37,154 nt of DNA from JBMNCR01 sp049366695 (GTDB lineage Bacteria > Bacillota > Clostridia > Eubacteriales > Alkalibacteraceae), in contig JBMNCR010000011.1 in the NCBI GenBank assembly GCA_049366695.1, forward strand, positions 1-37,154, given 5' to 3'. Shown in pieces: positions 8,426 to 16,180 of this stretch. Every line of letters starts with the position of its first letter. Within the stretch, counting starts at the first letter, position 1. The translations under genes and the position numbers were made by a program. The notes below the pieces were generated by a model. The model was not told the DNA's origin and searched no databases. It saw only the letters and a program-made list of their open reading frames with translations.

Positions 8426-9490
8426 ATGAAAGCAGTGAAATTATATGCTATTCAAGAACTAAGATTAGAAGAAGTACCAGTACCAGAAATTAAAACCAAA
8501 GAAGATGTATTAATAAAAGTAAAAGCTGCAGGAATATGTGGATCAGATTTATCTAGATATGGTAAATTTGGACCTAAAAAAGAACCAGGATATACTTTTG
8601 GACATGAATTTTCAGGAGTTGTTGAAAAGATTGGTGATAATGTTTCTGATTTTAAACCTGGAGATCGTGTTACAGTAAGTCCAGCATATCCATGTGGTGA
8701 ATGTGAATATTGCAAGAGCGCTCAATATTCTAAATGCAATAGTTTAGAAGTTATTGGCGCAGTTTCAGATGGTTCTTTTGCAGATTATATAGTTATGCCT
8801 GCAGAAAATGTTGTTCATATACCAGACGAGATAGAGTTTGAACAAGCAGCTATGATAGAACCATCTGCATGTTGCGTTCATGCTTTCTATCAATCAAGTA
8901 TTAAAGTAGGAGATACAGTTACTATAATGGGATGCGGCCCTTTAGGATTAATGTGTATACAATGGGCAAAAGTTTTTGGAGCTAAAAAAGTTATTGCAAT
9001 AGATGTAATGCCAGAAAAATTAGAATGGGCAAAAAATTTAGGTGCTGATGAAATTATTAATGGAAAAGAAGAAGATGCATATGATACTATTCAAAAAATA
9101 ACAAATGGTAGAGGAACAGATATAGTAATAGAAGCAGCTGGAACACCGTTTACATGTGGTCAAGTATTGGGATTGGCAAAAAAAGGTGGTACAGTAGTAT
9201 ATCTTGGAATACCATACGGTGATGTAACTATTCCAAGGATGTATTTTGAAAAAATAATGAGAAATGAACTTCATATAGTTGGTTCATGGAACTCCATATC
9301 TGGTCCATTACCGGGTTCTGCTTGGGATAGTACTATTCATTTTATGAAAATAGGGAGTGTAGATTTTACTCCAATAATTACTCATAGACATGACTTGTCT
9401 GAGGCTCCGGAAGTATTCAAAAAAGTGTTTAAAAGGGATACTTTGTTTGGTAAAATTATATTTTTTCCAGAAGGAGTTGAGAATAAATAA
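8426..9490 (+). CDS. Zinc dehydrogenase, galactitol-1-phosphate 5-dehydrogenase-like
   Basis: Medium-chain dehydrogenase of 354 residues. Catalytic zinc ligands are C38 (GICGSD) and H60/E61 (GHE). The structural zinc lobe has C90, C93, C96 and C104. The Rossmann motif is GCGPLG. The C-terminal GSWNSISGPLPGSAW resembles E. coli GatD (GSW...PGQEW), which points to oxidation of a phosphorylated sugar alcohol to a ketose phosphate with NAD. Together with the gat-type PTS this would be the first oxidation step. Pentitol phosphates are possible substrates as well as galactitol-1-phosphate. Its stop overlaps the next ATG by one base (TAATG). Confidence 0.85.
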   Translation: MKAVKLYAIQELRLEEVPVPEIKTKEDVLIKVKAAGICGSDLSRYGKFGPKKEPGYTFGHEFSGVVEKIGDNVSDFKPGDRVTVSPAYPCGECEYCKSAQYSKCNSLEVIGAVSDGSFADYIVMPAENVVHIPDEIEFEQAAMIEPSACCVHAFYQSSIKVGDTVTIMGCGPLGLMCIQWAKVFGAKKVIAIDVMPEKLEWAKNLGADEIINGKEEDAYDTIQKITNGRGTDIVIEAAGTPFTCGQVLGLAKKGGTVVYLGIPYGDVTIPRMYFEKIMRNELHIVGSWNSISGPLPGSAWDSTIHFMKIGSVDFTPIITHRHDLSEAPEVFKKVFKRDTLFGKIIFFPEGVENK

Positions 9491-9948
9491 TGAAAAAAAT
9501 TGCCATAGGTTCGGATCATGCGGGTTTTAATGCAAAACAATATTTAATTGAACAGCTAAAAAAATGGGATATAGAAGTAATAGATGTAGGACCGGATTCT
9601 GATAATAATCCTGTTGAGTACGTACCGATTGCTGAAAGTGTTGCATTAAAAGTAAGTGAAAATGAAGTAGACGGTGGAATTCTTATTTGTGGTACAGGTG
9701 TTGGAATGTCTGTTGCAGCAAATAAAATACCTGGAATAAGAGCATCAGTTGTAAATGACTTATTTACAGCACAATATGCTAAATCTGATGTGAATTTAAA
9801 TGTACTATGTATGGGTGCAAGGGTTATAAGTGAAAGAATAATTATGGAAATCTCTAAGAAATGGATAGAAACTAGTTTTACTGGTGGAAGATTTATTCCT
9901 AGAATCGCACAATTACATGATATGGAATCAAAATATTTAACCAAATAA
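9490..9948 (+). CDS. RpiB/LacAB-family sugar-phosphate isomerase, divergent
   Basis: 152 residues. N-terminal SDHAG (D9, H10), the catalytic-base cysteine C67 in ILICGTGVGMS, and a C-terminal GGRFIPR phosphate site identify the family. E. coli RpiB has QHNDTNVL with H99, thought to assist ring opening; here the aligned stretch reads SDVNLNVL, so that His is replaced by Asp. The usual DYPDFA-type motif is also changed (EYVPIA). It is therefore an aldose-ketose isomerase of uncertain substrate (ribose-5-phosphate, allose-6-phosphate or another). Translation is probably coupled to the dehydrogenase gene. Confidence 0.83.
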   Translation: MKKIAIGSDHAGFNAKQYLIEQLKKWDIEVIDVGPDSDNNPVEYVPIAESVALKVSENEVDGGILICGTGVGMSVAANKIPGIRASVVNDLFTAQYAKSDVNLNVLCMGARVISERIIMEISKKWIETSFTGGRFIPRIAQLHDMESKYLTK

Positions 9949-9962
9949 GGAGATATATATAG

Positions 9963-10622
9963 ATGATAAAAGTATCAGCATCAATTATGTGTGGTAACCC
10001 TATGAAATTTGGTGATGAGTTAAAAAGATTAGAAATTGCAGGAGTAGATTATATTCATTTTGATATGATGGATGGATCTTTTGTGCCCAATATGGCAATG
10101 GGATTATACTTGCTTGAATCTATGAAAACTAATACACAAATACCTTTTGATGTGCATTTAGCTGCATGGGAACCATCGCAATACTATGAAAGAATTGCTA
10201 AATCAGGAGTTGAATATTTGAGTATTCATGCTGAGTCAGTAAAACATTTACACAGAGATATACAAAAGATTAATGAACTAGGTATGAATGCAGGGGTTGT
10301 GCTAAATCCTGCAACATCTGTTGATATATTAAAATTTGTTATAGATGAGATAAAGATGGTAACTATAATGACTGTAGATCCTGGTTTTGCAGGACAAAAG
10401 TTTATTAATTCACAATTAAAGAAGATTGAAAGAGTAAAAGGGTTAGCTGAAAAGTATAATAAAGAATTATTAATATCTGTAGACGGAAATATTAATATAG
10501 ATACTATACCACAGTGTGTAAAAAAAGGTGCTAATGTATTAGTTGCAGGGACTTCATCAATTTTTAAAGGTGAAGAAGCAGATTATAAAAAATTAGTGTC
10601 TGAGATGAAAAAAATTATTTAG
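9963..10622 (+). CDS. Second epimerase, D-allulose-6-phosphate 3-epimerase-like
   Basis: 219-residue TIM-barrel epimerase, paralogous to the one at 7749-8396 but clearly different. H32 and D34 (HFDMMDGSFVPN), the His in FDVHLAAW and the Asp in SVDGNIN match the metal site. MTVDPGFAGQKF and the end LVAGTSSIF are closer to E. coli AlsE (MTVDPGFAGQ, VGTSGLF) than to Rpe. Two epimerases in one operon suggest two steps, or one hexulose- and one pentulose-phosphate substrate. The RBS is AAGGAG upstream of ATG 9963. Confidence 0.83.
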   Translation: MIKVSASIMCGNPMKFGDELKRLEIAGVDYIHFDMMDGSFVPNMAMGLYLLESMKTNTQIPFDVHLAAWEPSQYYERIAKSGVEYLSIHAESVKHLHRDIQKINELGMNAGVVLNPATSVDILKFVIDEIKMVTIMTVDPGFAGQKFINSQLKKIERVKGLAEKYNKELLISVDGNINIDTIPQCVKKGANVLVAGTSSIFKGEEADYKKLVSEMKKII

Positions 10623-10637
10623 GAGGTATAATAATTA

Positions 10638-11678
10638 ATGAGTAAGATGATGAAAGGTTTATGTTTAAACGAAGAACAAAAATTAGAGTTAAGAGAATTT
10701 CCTATACCAGAACCTCAAAAAGGATTTGTAAGAGTAAAAGTTAAGAAAGCAGGTATTTGTGCAACGGATATAGGTTACTGGAAACATGGAAGTGATAGAT
10801 TACAATTGCCTGTAATTTTAGGTCATGAAGCTGCAGGGACTGTTGAAAAACTAGGTGAAGATGTTAGTAAAGTAACTGAAGGTGATAGAGTAATAGTAAT
10901 GACTACTTATGAAGTTTGCGGAGAGTGTAGATTTTGTAAGATAGAAGCTACTAATTTATGTATAAATAGAAGAGGAATAGGATCAAAAGAAAATGGTGCA
11001 TTTGCAGAGTATATAGTAGTTCCAGAAACAAGTTTGATAAAAATGCCAGCAGAAATGAGCTTTGATGAAGGAGCAATGGTAGAAGTATTAGCTTGTGGAG
11101 TTCATGCAGTAGCTGAACAGACACCAGTTACATTAAATTCGATAACATTAATTCTAGGACCAGGACCTATTGGAGTATTAGCAGCACAAGCTGCTATGGC
11201 AGCAGGTTCAAAAGTTATTTTAGCAGGATTAACTCAAGATGTTCCAAGGCTAGAATTGGCAAAAGAATTAGGAGTAGATGTTGTAGTCAACTTACAAGAA
11301 GAAAATTTAGAAAAGATAGTTATGGATATGACAGATGGATATGGTGCAGATTTTGTAGTTGAAGCATCAGGATCTTATCCAGCAGTAAGATCAGCATTGG
11401 ATCTAGTTGCTAAAAGAGGAACCGTTTGTCAGATGGGAGTTCATCATTCATTAGGTGAGATTGATTGGTCCAGAATATTGCATAAAGAACTAAATGTAAT
11501 TGGATCACTAAGCCAAAAACCTACAGCTTGGCATATTGCTAAAGATTTAATTAATGATGGAAAAGTACAAGTAAAACCTTTAGTATCTGATATTATGGCA
11601 TTAGAAGATTATGAAGAGGCTTTTGAAAAAGCTGCAAATGTATCTGGATTTAAAGTATTATTTGATTTAGAAAAATAA
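10638..11678 (+). CDS. Zinc-dependent medium-chain dehydrogenase, sorbitol/threonine DH-like
   Basis: 346 residues. C41 (GICATD) and H63/E64 (GHE) are catalytic zinc ligands. The structural lobe is CGECRFCKIEATNLC. The Rossmann motif is GPGPIG. Related to L-iditol 2-dehydrogenase and threonine dehydrogenase groups, and not a close duplicate of the dehydrogenase at 8426-9490. In this operon it is most simply a second polyol or polyol-phosphate dehydrogenase. The RBS AGGAGG lies 12 bases before ATG 10638. A nearby in-frame ATG (codon 4 or 5) cannot be excluded. It is the last gene before a long stem-loop. Confidence 0.83.
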   Translation: MSKMMKGLCLNEEQKLELREFPIPEPQKGFVRVKVKKAGICATDIGYWKHGSDRLQLPVILGHEAAGTVEKLGEDVSKVTEGDRVIVMTTYEVCGECRFCKIEATNLCINRRGIGSKENGAFAEYIVVPETSLIKMPAEMSFDEGAMVEVLACGVHAVAEQTPVTLNSITLILGPGPIGVLAAQAAMAAGSKVILAGLTQDVPRLELAKELGVDVVVNLQEENLEKIVMDMTDGYGADFVVEASGSYPAVRSALDLVAKRGTVCQMGVHHSLGEIDWSRILHKELNVIGSLSQKPTAWHIAKDLINDGKVQVKPLVSDIMALEDYEEAFEKAANVSGFKVLFDLEK

Positions 11679-11682
11679 ATAT

Positions 11683-11726
11683 AATAACAATTACTTCCAC
11701 TTTTAAAGTGGAAGTAATTGTTATTT
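11683..11726 (+). terminator. Long stem-loop after the first polyol gene block
   Basis: About 20-base perfect arms (AATAACAATTACTTCCACTT and its complement) around a tiny loop. The T-run after the stem is short (TTATTT), so termination may be partial and allow read-through to the EIIB/EIIC genes. Confidence 0.75.
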
Positions 11727-11749
11727 AGAAAGAAAGTATATGATACGTT

Positions 11750-12037
11750 ATGAATAATAAAGAGAAAAGAGAAGAGATATTTAATAACTATAAAGAAAGT
11801 ATTAAAAAAGCAAAATTTGCACCCTTAAATAAATTTGCTTTAAATTTAGGAAATCCATTAGATAATGAAAACCTAAATGAAAAAGACAAATTACAAGTAA
11901 GTCAAAATAAAGAAAATTTTTATATAGAATATAAAATTAAAAAAATAGAACAAAAAATTAGGCGGATATACATGTTGAGTATTTCTGCTTTAATATTGTC
12001 AATAATTACTATCATAATTACTCTATATTATATATAA
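11750..12037 (+). CDS. Small predicted tail-anchored protein, unknown
   Basis: 95 residues, not recognised. The N-terminal 70 residues are highly charged and probably helical (Lys/Glu/Asn rich). The last 22 or so form a hydrophobic segment (LSISALILSIITIIITLYYI), so the protein is likely anchored by its C-terminus with the bulk in the cytoplasm. The RBS is weak (GAAAGAAAG). An ATG at 11740 gives only five codons. It sits between the long stem-loop and the EIIB leader, where its relation to the polyol locus is unclear. Confidence 0.55.
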   Translation: MNNKEKREEIFNNYKESIKKAKFAPLNKFALNLGNPLDNENLNEKDKLQVSQNKENFYIEYKIKKIEQKIRRIYMLSISALILSIITIIITLYYI

Positions 12038-12094
12038 AATATACATGTGAGGAAAAATTCAAGTATACAATAGACATAACAAAAATACCTTGCA

Positions 12095-12108
12095 ATTACA
12101 ATTGTAAT
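12095..12108. repeat. Perfect palindrome upstream of the EIIB gene
   Basis: ATTACAATTGTAAT, a perfect 14-base palindrome in the 183-base gap before the EIIB gene. It overlaps a TTGCAA that could serve as a -35, so it may be an operator. No convincing -10 was found. Confidence 0.4.
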
Positions 12109-12134
12109 GTGAGAAAATATTTATTGTAACAAAA

Positions 12135-12148
12135 TGTAAACGTTATAC
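12135..12148 (+). promoter_or_regulatory. Candidate catabolite-responsive (cre) site
   Basis: TGTAAACGTTATAC matches the CcpA cre consensus TGWAARCGYTWNCW at 12 of 14 positions, including the central CG. It lies 73 bases before the EIIB start codon, a sensible place for carbon catabolite control of a PTS. Confidence 0.5.
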
Positions 12149-12220
12149 GAAGGAAGGGCTAATTAGGAAAATGTATATTACTCATTAAATCCTAAATAAT
12201 TCATTAAGGAGGTGAAAATC

Positions 12221-12508
12221 ATGGCAAAGAAGAAAATATTAGTTGCATGTGGGACTGCTATTGCTACATCTACAGTAGTTGCTAAGAAGATTGAAAAAGT
12301 GTGTAAAGAAAATGGTGTTGATTGTATGACAGTGCAATGCAAAGCTACTGAAGCTGTTTCTAAAGCAAGAACACTAAAACCTGATGTTATTGTTGGTACA
12401 TGTCAAATACCTGGAGATCCAGGAGTACCAGTTGTAAATGGAAGATCATTTTTAACAGGTGTAAGCCTCCAAGATACAATTGATGAATTATTAAAAATCT
12501 TAAAATAG
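12221..12508 (+). CDS. gatB: PTS EIIB, galactitol family
   Basis: 95-residue EIIB. The phospho-cysteine is C10 in ILVACGTAIATSTVVAKK, the standard GatB P-loop. The C-terminal half has KPDVIVGTCQIPGDPGVPVVNGRSFLTG. ATG 12221 is chosen because AAGGAGGTG at 12206-12214 is its RBS; a GTG at 12212 lies inside that RBS. It passes phosphate from EIIA (6171-6656) to the sugar bound by EIIC, whose gene follows after 64 bases. Confidence 0.92.
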   Translation: MAKKKILVACGTAIATSTVVAKKIEKVCKENGVDCMTVQCKATEAVSKARTLKPDVIVGTCQIPGDPGVPVVNGRSFLTGVSLQDTIDELLKILK

Positions 12509-12572
12509 TTTTTTAAGACAAGGTTTAGTGGGATGATATAAAAAACTATAACAAAACAGGGGGAATAACTCA

Positions 12573-13850
12573 ATGGATATTATTTTAGCTGGATTTACTT
12601 GGATCATCGATGCGGGAGCTTCCGTAATGATGCCAATAATACTTTTGATTTTAGGGCTTGCTCTAGGACAAAAATTTGCCGATGTATTTAGGGCAGCTAT
12701 TACATTTGGTATTGCATTTATAGGTTTAAATTTAGTAATAGGTCTAATGGTTAACACAATCACACCAGTTATAAATACACTGGTTGATGTTTATGGATTG
12801 AAAAACAACGCCATAGATATTGGGTGGCCAGCTGGAGCCGCTGTAGCTTGGGGTACTGATGTTGTACCTATCATATTTATAACTATCCTATTGACTAATA
12901 TTATAATGTTAGCATTTGGATGGACAAAAACTATGGATATTGATATTTGGAATTATTGGCATGCTTTATTTATTGGTAGTGCAATTGTATTAGTTGGTGG
13001 AGGTACTACATTAAGTTATATCTTAGCAGCTTTATCTGCTTCAGTAAATATGATAATAGTATTTAAAATTGCTGATAAGATTCAACCAGATTGTGCTGAG
13101 ATATTAGGATTAGAAGGTATTTCACTTCCACATACACAAGCTGTAGGATTTGCTTTAATTGATTATCCAGTAAACTGGATATTAGACAAAATACCTGGTG
13201 TAAACAAAATTAATTGGACATCAGAAACTATGCAAGAAAAACTTGGTCTACTTGGTGAACCAATGATGTTAGGACTAATAATAGGTGCTGTTTTAGCAGT
13301 AGCTGCTAGGATGGATGTTAGAGTAATATTAAATACTGCTATGGGAGTGGCTGCAGTATTAGTATTATTACCAAGAATGATATCATTATTAATGGAAGGC
13401 TTAATGGTTATCTCTGAAGGGGCACATGAATTTATGGAAAAGAGATTCCCAGGAAGAGAATTATACATTGGTCTTGATGCAGCTGTTGCAATAGGCCATC
13501 CTTTTGTAGTATCAATTGCATTAATTATGATTCCTATCACATTAGTATTAGCTTTTATTTTACCTGGTGTAACAGTATTACCATTAGCTGACTTGTCAGT
13601 ATTAACATTCTTCAACATTTGTGCTATATTGCCTAATAGAGGTAACTTATTTAGAGGTATTATTATAGGTACTGTTAACAGTATTATACTTTTATACTTA
13701 GCATCTTATGCAGCACCTTTAATGACAGAATTATTAACTGTTGTTGATCCAACTTTATTATTAGAAGGATCTGAGGTTACTTGTATGGCTGTTGGTGCTC
13801 AATGGTATACTTGGATACCATACTGGATCGCATTAATGTTTGTAAAATAA
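12573..13850 (+). CDS. gatC: PTS EIIC, galactitol family permease
   Basis: 425-residue multi-spanning membrane protein, hydrophobic throughout with roughly ten or more membrane segments. It starts in the GatC manner (FTWIIDAGASVMMPIILLILGLALGQKF) and contains the GWPAGAAVAWGTDVVP, LGEPMMLG and GAQWYTWIPYW stretches characteristic of EIIC_GAT. It binds and translocates the sugar alcohol while EIIB phosphorylates it. GGGGGAATAACTC precedes ATG. Family members transport galactitol and also pentitols such as ribitol, arabitol or xylitol, so the substrate is open. Confidence 0.92.
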   Translation: MDIILAGFTWIIDAGASVMMPIILLILGLALGQKFADVFRAAITFGIAFIGLNLVIGLMVNTITPVINTLVDVYGLKNNAIDIGWPAGAAVAWGTDVVPIIFITILLTNIIMLAFGWTKTMDIDIWNYWHALFIGSAIVLVGGGTTLSYILAALSASVNMIIVFKIADKIQPDCAEILGLEGISLPHTQAVGFALIDYPVNWILDKIPGVNKINWTSETMQEKLGLLGEPMMLGLIIGAVLAVAARMDVRVILNTAMGVAAVLVLLPRMISLLMEGLMVISEGAHEFMEKRFPGRELYIGLDAAVAIGHPFVVSIALIMIPITLVLAFILPGVTVLPLADLSVLTFFNICAILPNRGNLFRGIIIGTVNSIILLYLASYAAPLMTELLTVVDPTLLLEGSEVTCMAVGAQWYTWIPYWIALMFVK

Positions 13851-13875
13851 GAAAATATAATCTTTACACACAAAC

Positions 13876-13902
13876 AACCCCAATGGTGACATTGGGGTTT
13901 TA
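13876..13902 (+). terminator. Terminator after EIIC
   Basis: AACCCCAATG-GTGA-CATTGGGGTT stem-loop followed by a short T-run (TTTT). It is probably partial, because the SDR gene starts 23 bases later without an obvious promoter. Confidence 0.8.
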
Positions 13903-13924
13903 ATATATGGAGGTGCTAACTTTT

Positions 13925-14677
13925 ATGTTATTAAAAGGTAAAGTTGCAATAGTTACTGGTGGAGCAAAAGGTATAGGAAGAGAAATTGCAAAAAGATTTA
14001 TATTAGAAGGAGCAAATGTAGTTGTAAATTATAAAAACAGTTATAAAGATGCACAAAATTTAGTAAATGGATTAGAAAAATTAAAAAGTAATATATTAAT
14101 AAAACAAGGAGATATATCAGTATTTGAAGATGCAAAAGAATTAATTGATTTTACTTTTAATAAATTTGAAAAAATAGATATTTTAGTTAACAATGCAGGT
14201 GCAGGATTATCATTGGATTCTGCTTTAGATATAAAAAATTCAGATTTTTGTAAAGTTATAGATGTAAATTTAAAGGGAACATTTTATTGTTCAATGGAAG
14301 CAATAAAACATATGAAACAACAGAAACATGGAAAGATTATTAGTATTTCATCTTCAGCGGTAGACCAACCTAGAGGGGGAACGGCAGCTTATTCTGCATC
14401 AAAAGCAGGAATTGAATTACTGATGAAATCATTAGCTGAAGAATTTGGTCCTTTTGGTATAAATGTTAATACCGTAGCACCAGGACCAACAGAAACTGAG
14501 ATGTTAGCACAATTTTTTACACAAGAAAGAAAAATAGTAGTACAACAGTCTATACCATTGAGAAGAATGGCAAAACCTCAAGATATTGCTAGTACAGTAC
14601 TTTTTTTAGCTTCTAGTATGTCAGATTATATTACTGGACAGAAGATTGTAGTAGATGGTGGGAGGACAATAAGGTAA
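13925..14677 (+). CDS. Short-chain dehydrogenase/reductase (FabG-like)
   Basis: 250 residues, classical SDR. Cofactor motif TGGAKGIG (11-18), NNAG (89-92), catalytic Ser in SISSSA (about 142), Y156 and K160 in AYSASK, then VAPGPTETEM and the C-terminal ITGQKIVVDGG. ATG 13925 follows GGAGGTG at 13909-13915; an ATG at 13907 overlaps that RBS and is unlikely. The closest named family is FabG, but the position in the polyol locus suggests a sugar or polyol oxidoreductase. A weak AT-rich hairpin with TCTTTT follows the stop. Confidence 0.82.
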   Translation: MLLKGKVAIVTGGAKGIGREIAKRFILEGANVVVNYKNSYKDAQNLVNGLEKLKSNILIKQGDISVFEDAKELIDFTFNKFEKIDILVNNAGAGLSLDSALDIKNSDFCKVIDVNLKGTFYCSMEAIKHMKQQKHGKIISISSSAVDQPRGGTAAYSASKAGIELLMKSLAEEFGPFGINVNTVAPGPTETEMLAQFFTQERKIVVQQSIPLRRMAKPQDIASTVLFLASSMSDYITGQKIVVDGGRTIR

Positions 14678-14765
14678 ATCTAATTTAGATTGTCTTTTAA
14701 TATAAATATTCAATATGAAGTTATAAAGTTTAATTTATTTAATACTAAAATAGAAGAAAATCGTG

Positions 14766-14771
14766 TATAAT
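14766..14771 (+). promoter_or_regulatory. Possible -10 of the SorC-type regulator gene
   Basis: A perfect TATAAT lies 37 bases before the proposed start codon. No recognisable -35 is seen at 16-18 bases, so this is tentative. Confidence 0.35.
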
Positions 14772-14807
14772 TATTATAGATTTGTATGTAATGTAAGGGG
14801 AAGAGTA

Positions 14808-15746
14808 ATGGAAGACATAAAGAAGTTATTAGTTAAAGTAGCATATTATTACTATAGAAAAGAATTAACTCAGGGGGAAATAGCTGATAAACTGCATATG
14901 TCAAGGCAAAGAGTTAATAGATTATTAAAAAAGGTTAAAGATGAAGGTATTGTCACAATTCAAATTAATGGTTTTTTTGAAAATCACGTTAATTTAGAAA
15001 GTCAATTAGAAGAAAAATATAAGCTAGAAAGAGCAGTAGTAATTCCATATATAGGAAATGAAGACATGTATAAAGGATTAGGTGCAGCTGGTGCTGATTA
15101 CTTAATGTCAATATTACGTGATAATTATACAATAGGAGTAGCTTGGGGGAAAACAATTTTTAATCTTGCTAGTTGTATTTCTGATAAAGAGAATAGTTTT
15201 GATGATATATCAGTAGTACAATTAGTTGGTAGTTTTAATGATGAAAATAGTCCAAAACAATCCGATGAGATAACTAGAATTTTATCTAATAAACTGAAAG
15301 CTAAATCATATTTTATGTTTGCACCTACATATGTGAAAAGTGCTAAAGCAAGGAAAGCATTATTAGAAGAAGAGAGCATTAAAAATGTGTTTGATAAGAT
15401 GAAAAATTGTGACGCCATAGTATACAGTATAGGTGAATTAGGAGGTACTTATTCTCCTTTTAAAACAACAATTTTTAAGGAACAAGAAAAAGAAATAATA
15501 AAACGTGGTGCAGTAGGTAACATATGTATGAGGTATTTTGATATAGATGGTAAAATATTAGACATTGATTTACATAAGACTGTCATGTCTATAGATGTAG
15601 ATACTTTAAAGAATACTCCACAAGTGGTATGTGTAGCAGGAGGTAGACAAAAAGAAAAAGCTATTTTAGGAGGGCTTAGAGGAGGTCTCATGAAAACCTT
15701 AATAACTGATCATATCACAGCTAAAAACATTTTAAATATTGATTAA
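14808..15746 (+). CDS. SorC/DeoR-family sugar-binding transcriptional regulator
   Basis: 312 residues. N-terminal helix-turn-helix: ELTQGEIADKLHMSRQRVNRLLKK, about residues 20-45. A C-terminal sugar-phosphate binding domain follows, with GVAWGKT, QLVGSF and the near-terminal VCVAGGRQKEKAILGGLRGG typical of SorC regulators. ATG 14808 is preceded by AAGGGGAAG; the frame is open up to GTG 14763 but that adds residues unlike the family. It likely senses a phosphorylated intermediate of the polyol pathway and controls the locus. The palindrome at 6085-6098 and those at 5930-6007 are candidate sites. Confidence 0.88.
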   Translation: MEDIKKLLVKVAYYYYRKELTQGEIADKLHMSRQRVNRLLKKVKDEGIVTIQINGFFENHVNLESQLEEKYKLERAVVIPYIGNEDMYKGLGAAGADYLMSILRDNYTIGVAWGKTIFNLASCISDKENSFDDISVVQLVGSFNDENSPKQSDEITRILSNKLKAKSYFMFAPTYVKSAKARKALLEEESIKNVFDKMKNCDAIVYSIGELGGTYSPFKTTIFKEQEKEIIKRGAVGNICMRYFDIDGKILDIDLHKTVMSIDVDTLKNTPQVVCVAGGRQKEKAILGGLRGGLMKTLITDHITAKNILNID

Positions 15747-15777
15747 ATCAAATATTTACATAAATACTCAAGTAATA

Positions 15778-15807
15778 GAAGTAGGTATATTACCTACTTC
15801 ATTTTTA
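15778..15807 (+). terminator. Terminator after the SorC-type regulator
   Basis: GAAGTAGGTA-TAT-TACCTACTTC (perfect 10-base arms, 15778-15800) followed by ATTTTTATTT. It ends the polyol locus and lies at the 3' end of the convergent EIIB-like gene. Confidence 0.88.
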
Positions 15808-16086
15808 TTTGCTACACTTCTTAAGCTCATCTAAAACTTTTTTTTGTCCCATTTGAGGATAAATAAGACCAAGTCCATTTATAATTATAGAAGTTTTAAA
15901 TTCAAAACTTTGTTTATTTAGCATAACTATAACATCGGGATTATATTTTTCTTCCTCTTCTAAGGGTTTTTGTGTAAAAATACTTACATTTATTACTTCA
16001 GTACTTGCTCCACAGTTGTCTTTAATTAGTTTTGATAATTTACTTGCCTTTTTTTCATTTATGCCGCCTACCATCATTACCTTCAT
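15805..16086 (-). CDS. EIIB-like protein lacking the phospho-cysteine
   Basis: 93 residues, and not obviously named. Aligned by eye with the GatB-type EIIB at 12221-12508 it has the same size and fold markers: KVMMVGGINEKKASKLSKLI at the start, PDVIVMLN in the middle and IIINGLGLIYPQMGQKKVLDELKK at the end, matching PDVIVGTC and PVVNGRSFLTGVSLQDTIDELLK. The P-loop Cys is replaced (VGGINE instead of ACGTAI), so phosphotransfer through it is not possible. ATG 16086 has AGGAGGA upstream and the gene has its own promoter. It could be a regulatory or decoy EIIB. The fold is inferred, not proven. Confidence 0.65.
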   Translation of the reverse strand: MKVMMVGGINEKKASKLSKLIKDNCGASTEVINVSIFTQKPLEEEEKYNPDVIVMLNKQSFEFKTSIIINGLGLIYPQMGQKKVLDELKKCSK

Positions 16087-16131
16087 TCTTTCTTCCTCCT
16101 ATGCGTTGTGGTTTAGTATTTCCCTGGTAAT

Positions 16132-16140
16132 ATTATATCA
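16132..16140 (-). promoter_or_regulatory. Extended -10 promoter of the EIIB-like gene
   Basis: On the minus strand TGATATAAT gives a TGn-TATAAT extended -10 (TATAAT at 16132-16137), 45 bases before the start codon. Confidence 0.5.
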
Positions 16141-16180
16141 TAAAGTTTTATAATTTTTAGGTGCTATACCTGGAACAAAT

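Noticed and set aside
9516..9944. Minus-strand open frame of 142 codons inside the RpiB-like gene
   Set aside because: Shadow of a well-supported gene; no RBS, and it spans the whole sense frame by chance.
13163..13618. Minus-strand open frame of 151 codons inside the EIIC gene
   Set aside because: The sense strand encodes a clear EIIC with family motifs throughout; the antisense frame has no RBS or homology.
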